DNA of 64,000 nucleotides from Kalaharituber pfeilii. Lineage: Eukaryota > Ascomycota > Pezizomycetes > Pezizales > Pezizaceae. Positions 57,577 to 64,000 of the stretch are shown here, piece after piece. Every line of letters begins with the position of its first letter. The stretch's first letter is position 1. The translations under genes were made by a program, and so were the position numbers. The stretch spans positions 310,001-374,000 of the forward strand of contig WHUZ01000032.1 of NCBI GenBank assembly GCA_015179045.1. Reading direction: 5' to 3'. Below the pieces are notes generated by a model, which was not told the origin of the DNA, did no database searches, and saw only the letters and a list, made by a program, of their open reading frames with translations.

Positions 57577-58289
57577 TGTTTCTGCCTTGCCTTTTCTTTG
57601 GATCACGATCCGCGAGGCGTGGTGTGCTTATCGCTATTGTTGGCGTAGTTTGTGTATGATAGACCGTGTTATGTAGCTCTTTTCTCGTGAAGCTATGACG
57701 GGCGGGTGCTGGGAGGTGGCGACCGGGCCGTGAGAGTTGTGGTGCGACAAGCAGATAAAGCGCCTGTTAAGCTGGCTTCAAGATGTTCCGGTTGTCAGCG
57801 AAGGCAAGACGAATATGCTATAAAGCACCTACGTGCACGGCGTGAATTCTGTGGAGTATAGAACAATCAGTGCAAGGAAAGATTAAAGGGGTTGTTTCAA
57901 TTCTCGATTCCAGCTGAGTTGCGTTGCTAAGGTGTGCTCTGCGTTGCTGGGCCGAGGCAACGGCCCAGAAGTTTTGGCTGCAAGCAAACACATCGCAACA
58001 ACAACAACTAACAACATGGAGTGTGATTAGTTTGCACCCACGTGATGTATGTGGGAACTCGTTTCGCTGGCATCATGATACAGCAGATGATGCTTGCAAA
58101 AAACATGTGTCCCAAGATCCAAGATCCAAGATAGAGAAATCAAACGAATTATATGCCGCAGGTGCAATAGGGCAATAGCCGGCTACCGTCGTTGGTATGG
58201 TATGTAACTTCGATAGGCCCCCGTCCCCTCCAAAAGCAAAAAGCAAATGCGCACTCCCAGCCATCGCCTCTATTGCACTACAGCTGGCT
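57577..58289. other. Lon upstream region
   Basis: Expected to hold the Lon promoter. No TATA box or second divergent gene recognised. Confidence 0.4.
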
Positions 58290-58471
58290 GGTCCTTCCTG
58301 GTGACCGCACCCCATGAATACAATTCCTTTGCGCCCAAGCACCATGTCCACTTCCTTGAGCCCATTGAACCTTCCAAACAAATCGGTGAGCATCTCTTGA
58401 ATGACGAGTGTCCGCTGGAACTTGAACTCTCGCTCAAGAAATTCAAGGCCCGAAAGGCGTGTGCTATCCAA
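58290..58471 (-). pseudogene. Fragment resembling RRM2 of U1A/U2B'' spliceosomal proteins
   Basis: The minus-strand frame reads VIQEMLTDLFGRFNGLKEVD, MVLGRKGIVFM and then SAIEAMAG. Order and spacing match the second RRM of the U1A/U2B'' family (QEMLTDLFGRFxGLKEVRxVPGRxxIAFVE...AIEAM). The RNP2 strand is missing: FKFQRT stands where a hydrophobic LFLQN-like strand is expected, and the FVE part of RNP1 is replaced by FMGC. No other exon or RRM1 is nearby. It is best read as a decayed gene fragment; function is unlikely. Confidence 0.5.
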
Positions 58472-61359
58472 AGCCGCATCGACTGGGATATATTTTCACC
58501 GGCTCCGAGCTCATCACGTGGATGAAGAGAACGTCTGAAACTTCAATCACGTGCCACTACTGTTGAACGGGGCGAAGAGTCAATAAGATCAGAACTGTTC
58601 CACCATATATCTTTACGGATGGAACTACATTTATCAGATCTTGAACGAGTACGAAAATAAGGGTAGATGTTTTGGGAACAGAAGCAAAGCAACTGAGAGA
58701 TCTTGATCTGCTATTATACCTTGGATGCTATCAACGTCGGGGTTGATCGTGAAATAGGCAGCAAACCCCGGGTCATAGTAGGTCAAGGTCAAGCACAGTG
58801 GTCATGGATGAGCTAACGCATTATACGAGACCGCAAAGTGAGCTATTCAACTGAGTGAGGTCATAAAGTATGATGTGGAAGAAGTCCTACATGCCGGAGA
58901 CTATCATTTCATTATGGCAGGTTGCATCCCTGAAAACTACCATATTCACACAGATTGGATGAACATCACATGTAGTCCAGACTACGTCACCTGCAAGTTG
59001 GTCGAGGATGCAATCCCCTCATGGGATCGCAAGGTGGATGGATACGGCCTATCGCTCGCCGAAGTGCCCATCGACGAAATCTCTTCCGTACCACTCACCC
59101 TCTCTGTGTCTCATCAATCGTCAAACTACATACGGAGTTAAAGCAATCGAAGCATGGGTTTTTTTTTTTCTCGATATGCAAGTGACAATAAACTTTCCTC
59201 TGGACACAGAGGTTGTGTACATTTTGGGGCAGAATAACTATAAGAACTGATAACTACATTCATCGCTCGGGAGTCGTGTTTGCACAGATTACGAACAACG
59301 GGCAGGTCCTGTTGATTGCGAATAGGCTTTATATACAGGGAGCTGGTGCACAGCAACGTGAGAGTCCAGATTCGGAGGGGTATGATGCTAGCTCAGGGGC
59401 TCTAGGAAATAGCGTGAACTTCAATATTGGAGTTGGATATGGGATTGGAGATAGCAATGCTCAACGCCTAGACTTTTAATTCGTTTCCCCTGCCGAGCAT
59501 CCTGCGGCACGGTGGGCAGAGATGGCTCATATATCACACCTGAGATGGTGAAGAAAGAACTCGAACTCTTTTGCTCGGACGAAAACAAGCAACTCACATT
59601 CCAATGATGAAGTCGACCAGCGTTGAGCGAACTTGAACATGCTAATCAATATGGGCAACTTTTTTGAACACAATGCCTACCATATCCATTTCGAGCGTGT
59701 CAGGCTCCGGTGCCAGAATGAGGCTTACAAAGGTACAATTGGGGCTCAGAACCTGTGGTAGAGTTTCAAGGGGAGTTGCAGCAGTACTCGGCTGGAGGGG
59801 TGTACTGTATTAACAGAATAGGGTTATAATTAACGACAGGGGAGCAGGAACAGGAGAGATATCAAGCGACCACAGCAGCTAGTTCTGTGCTAGCGAATGG
59901 GAGAGATAGTCCGAGGAGTAGGGGAGTGTGGTATTATGAGACGATGGTGGAGATGGGGGGAAATTGTGAATGTGCAATTACATGTAGCGTACATGCATCG
60001 GAGGTACCGTGGGAGGTGTTTACTAAACAGTGTTTTTGTTGGTTTTGTTCAATTTCCGTAGGTTATAATAGGATCTTGGATGGACTCATTAAGGAAAGTT
60101 GGACTTTTTACATATATTGTATACTTTAATTTCGTTTTTCGTTGGTGTAGTTAACTCGGGGCAGGTGGGTATATGATATTGCTCCCAATTCAGACACATG
60201 AAGCTGGATCAAATGGCGTCATGCCCAGGTAGTAGAGGTGAAGGGCAAAAGCGGTACGATCTTGGTCGCACCTTGGCGGAGGGCGTCAGACTACAAAAGG
60301 AGTGGTCATTGATGCATTATCGGCTTGCTGACGTGAAGAAGATGTCGTTGACGTCATGACGGGGCCATACCATTATTGAACCATGACGCATGACACATCA
60401 GGGTAACAGATGGGACAAAAGTGAAGGAAAGCCAATTCGAAAGAAGGGGATCGTGACAACCCTTTGGTCATTATCAATAACCTCTGTTGCTTGTATCAAT
60501 AAGGCACACCGCTGAGAGGCTATGATAGCACTTCCTTGTCACATGCGTCGCTGGGACCCTGAGTAGCCCACACATCTATAGGATGTCTCTAGGCCACTCA
60601 GTGTCCTCCTATATGTGTAGTTCCTGGCAATATGACGGCAATTGTCTATATGCCTAAATGGTAACATTCGTCAAGATGGCAACAGTTGTAAATGCGCCTA
60701 AGTATTATATTGATACACTGCATGCCATATTTGGATATTATTGTATTAATTATACTTCCGCGAAAGGGGCTTCAGGCTGCGGTGACAAAGCCAGCCTCCA
60801 TGCACGGTACGATTAGAAGCTATATCCAAACCAAATGGCTGATATAGTTGCAACTAGAGTATATTCAACTACTATGAGGGTCACTCGTGCACCAGCCAGT
60901 ATACAACTTGCAGTTATAATCTAAATGTTCTGAGCCTCTCGTGCACCAACCGCCCTTGAGCAGCATATGCCACCTATGGATGGCGCCGGCATAATCGCCA
61001 TGCCTGCAACGGGCCTTGAGTGGTGAGTGAAGCTACTTTTTGCGCTGCTTGATAGGCTGCCCTGTGACGGGCTATTCAATAGACTATTTGACAGGCCGCT
61101 CAATATGCTACTTGACCTGCTTTTTGGACGGCTGTTCGCTGAAGTTTGTGAATCAACTGGTGGTTATAGCAGCCATATTTACAATTATCGACCGACAGCT
61201 CTATAGGCATAAGCCATATTAGAACTCCCTGTCAGGACCTCTATGACACCTGAGACAAAGATAGTGTCATTAAGGACCAAGTAGAAGCCTGTTAACTTAA
61301 AATTGTATTTACTTTTGTGCAAAATACGTCGCTACAGTGGGGAATCAACCTTCCTGCTA
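58472..61359. other. Intergenic stretch with an unrecognised possible gene remnant
   Basis: Frames at 58875-59141, 59008-59250 and 59213-59479 (plus strand) follow each other closely and together look like one eroded coding region (DYVTCKLVEDAIPSWDRKVD ... VVFAQITNNGQVLLIANRLY). I do not recognise a family. Short imperfect repeats occur at about 61036-61140. The rest is featureless. Confidence 0.3.
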
Positions 61360-62023
61360 CTGTGTTTCACCACATCTCGACGCGCACCCCAATTCGACGC
61401 ACTTTCCCACCAAAACTAGCCCTGCAGAAGAGCGTGTACCTCGACAACTAGAGCAGAATTCTGTAAGTGCTATTTAGAGACACTAAATAAATACTTTTTC
61501 TTTATGTTTAGCACCTCTGCTTGTTCAAAGAAATCATCCTTAAAGAATTATTACACAGCGAAATTTTGTAACAATGTCTTGGCACCTATTTGTATGGGAT
61601 TCTCATACAATATTCCAGTGGACTGAACATACTATTTTCTATGAGAATGAAAATATTTTGGACAACTCAACAATTACTTCAAGGATTATGTTGACGCCAT
61701 TCATGTACAGTATATCTCTATAGGGATAGGTTACACAAATGAAATGTTTAAATATTTTTATTGAATGATCTGCAGGTGCAGAGGGTAGATTATCCATATC
61801 TGCAATTTTATCACAAAATATATGCCAAGATGTTATGAGAGATAAAATTCATTCATAACTACTAGCGATGCGGGATCTGAAGTATGATGCTTGCTTTAAG
61901 CCTCCTACAAGGTGCATAGAAAAGTAGGCTCTGTGCATGGGGATATACAGGCTCTCATTCGCTCAATTTTGGTGGGAGAAGTGCATCGAATTGTGGTGTG
62001 CGTCGAGATGTGGTGAAACACAG
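61360..62023. mobile_element. MITE with about 65-bp TIRs and TA flanks
   Basis: Both ends read CTGTGTTTCACCACATCTCG inward (61360 onward; reverse complement ending at 62023). The inverted repeat continues through the TTCGACGCACTT-like and CCCACCAAAA blocks to about 61420 and back from about 61966. TA lies directly outside both ends (61358-61359 and 62024-62025). The 664-bp element has no coding frame, so it is a non-autonomous Tc1/mariner-type element. Its ends do not resemble those of the other TA-flanked elements in this window. Confidence 0.8.
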
Positions 62024-64000
62024 TAGTGAACTATTTACAGTACTGAAAGTGGAAGTAGCAAACAAGAAGTAAAGAGCATCATTAGATAAAATGAGAATAA
62101 AGACACAAGGCCTTTTTTTTCTCCTTCATCTAATATTTGTAATTCAGTATGGTGATTAGTTGTGGTGGGGATAGGAAGAAGTGCGATATTAAAAGTAAGA
62201 AAATGAAAGACCTCCTTATGTCGTGCGATGTCGGCTGGTTCGAGACTAAATGTCGGCATGAGACTAACTTCACCCATCCCTCAATGCCCGCCGCAGGAGT
62301 GCGGCCCAGCAAATACATGCAAGCAGTTGCAATAGCACGGATGGTCAGCTCCTGCATCACGAAGTTGCCAGCAAGTCGGTTACTTGTATCATTTCAATTA
62401 CCTTCTCAGTTTATTTCAATGACACTCAGGTATATGTAAGGACAATAACAGCAGCATACATAAATGCGTTCCAATATGCTGAAGAAGATAGTGGTTAGCG
62501 ACTGTCTGACCTCTCAGTATACTGGGCGATGCAGCATGCAGGGACTCAGAGAGAGAGAGAGAGAGAGAGAGCGTACCAGTAAAGGAAGGGTCTAAATCAA
62601 GAGTAGGCCACTCAAGTACTAGCTTGTGAAGTGCGGAAAATGGGAACTTACTCCTGAGTTGGAATCTGTGGGTCCGGTTCGAACACTGGGGGCCAATGAT
62701 ATCCACATCATGAATATTCCGCCAATCACGTACCTTAATCAAGCAATTGAAATATTTAGGTTGATTTAATCTAATTCACTCATACCCTTATACACACTGG
62801 AATCAACTAAACTCTCCGCTGCCTCAACAGCTCTCCAATTGCGATATTCTGCAAGCCAATTGCAACTCACCACTGCACCTCGTAGCCCCCACTTACACCT
62901 AACCTCGCTCCTCTTTCTCCTTCCCCTCGCCTCACCCCGCATTGTTCGCTCGCCTTCGCCAACCCTGCCGCGCCCTCCATCTGCAATACTACTATACTAG
63001 TGTTTTCGTTTCCGCCGACGTCGCGTCTCGTCCCATACCGTTAACCTCTCACATCTCACATCTCACATTTCAGCCCGACGCCTCTGTCTACAAGAAGGCC
63101 GCACGTGTAAGACCTGCGCGATGAAGTATTCCCTTGCCCAACTAGGCCTCTTGAAAACGAACTCGAAAATTGGGATGAAACGATGAAGTAATATATTACC
63201 GGATGCGGAAGAATGTGCATTAGATGCGCGCCCGCACCGCACCACATGCGCAAATATTGCGCACAGGGTTCTGACCGAGAGGCATGTGAGGGCTTTGATG
63301 TGCAAAACCCTTGGTGTACCAACAAATAAAGTGAAAAGGAAATATAAACGAAATGAACGTGAAATGAGATTTGATGTTGCAATTGCGCCAAATGACTCTT
63401 CTAGTAGCGGGGAAGTTCCAAACAGTATTGGTGGATGCGCATTTGAGCAACTTGCAGGTACTAATTGGTGCTTTCATGCCACATACTGCTGTGGAAGCAA
63501 AGAGCGTAGTTCTCATATGTTACACTTGAAAGTAACAAGGGTCATTGCTTTCATCTTATCTGCGCATGCAGCTCGAGCTCTGCAGTACAAACGTATATAT
63601 TTCAAGTACATCACAACCATCAAATTGATATTAAGCTTCACTTGCATGCGCACATGGACTGCAGGCAGCACGTGTGCGAACCGCTGACTCAGGTTCGAGT
63701 TCTGAAGGAACGTGATCGCTAATGTCGCGACTAGCTACATCTTGAATATAGACTTACACCAATCTTAAGTATCATGCCCCACAAAAAGATAAGAACCATA
63801 TTACTGCACTTAGTAGTAGCTTTAGGTACTGCAAACCATCATTCTGCAGCACAGTTAGCCTAGCCAAGCTTGGGAACACAGGACGCATATCGAAATTGAG
63901 TTAAACCGCAGCAGATCCTGATCATCACCATATGCGATGATCAGCTGATTATAACGCTCAGCCGCCAGATCCGGGCGGGAAACCGGGGCGGGCCGCCCGG
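62024..64000. other. Right-end intergenic sequence
   Basis: Contains a GA microsatellite at about 62549-62571 and CTCACAT triplication near 63047-63068. Open frames at 62942-63124 and 63286-63687 have no recognised domain; they could be exons of a gene that I cannot assemble. The last 40 bases are very GC-rich. Confidence 0.4.

Noticed and set aside
62665..62690. GGTTCGAAC as a possible tRNA or SINE promoter box
   Set aside because: No matching A box or cloverleaf on either strand.
1..64000. CRISPR arrays, operons, ribosome binding sites or a biosynthetic cluster
   Set aside because: No regular spacer-repeat pattern; genes are eukaryotic with introns and are functionally unrelated.

Overview
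The window looks like a gene-poor, transposon-rich stretch of a filamentous ascomycete (Pezizomycotina) genome. I infer this from short GT-AG introns in most genes, a Zn2Cys6 regulator, a peroxisomal Lon protease, Tad1-like non-LTR retrotransposons with an RNase H domain, and Tc1/pogo-type DNA transposons. The transposon mix would fit a bloated genome such as those of truffle-like Pezizales or powdery mildews, but I cannot assign a genus. No bacterial features, CRISPR arrays or convincing tRNA/rRNA genes were seen.

Layout. 2-223 is the 3' end of a sulfite reductase beta subunit gene. A 1.3 kb homopolymer and microsatellite desert separates it from a convergent REX4-type exonuclease gene (1568-3190, minus). 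4.0-22.8 kb is a transposon cemetery: a dead pogo-like transposase (5990-7740), a palindromic MITE (8057-8744), a nearly full LINE copy (8981-11916), an apparently intact 3.0 kb TA-flanked DNA transposon (12021-15032), a frameshifted P450 pseudogene (15857-17678), a solo LTR (18828-19244), a second LINE copy carrying a nested retroposon (19660-21205), and a series of tiny retroposed 3' tails of 40-121 bp, each with target-site duplications. 23443-24674 is a DNAJC8/Spf31-like J-protein gene with two apparent 1-nt deletions. 24.7-37.4 kb has almost nothing recognisable except a 61-bp retroposon (28868-28928) and a Tc1-like remnant (30775-31307). A Zn2Cys6 plus PAS transcription factor lies at 37386-39908 (minus). 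A GC-rich block full of simple repeats (41.2-46 kb) and a featureless stretch follow. A complete seven-exon peroxisomal Lon protease gene lies at 50423-57576 (minus). The right end has a U1A/U2B''-type RRM fragment and a second TA-flanked MITE (61360-62023).

The host genes are unrelated housekeeping or regulatory genes (sulfur assimilation, rRNA processing, splicing, transcription, peroxisomal proteolysis) and form no cluster. The most interesting biology is in the mobile elements. Two retroposon tail families (A, carried by the LINE, and B) end in a stem-loop followed by poly(A). In family A the stem shows compensatory base changes between copies. Several insertions consist of little more than this tail, and some begin at or inside the stem. 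The second highlight is the intact transposon, whose IS630/Tc1-like catalytic core appears to carry about 110 extra residues between the second Asp and the Glu.
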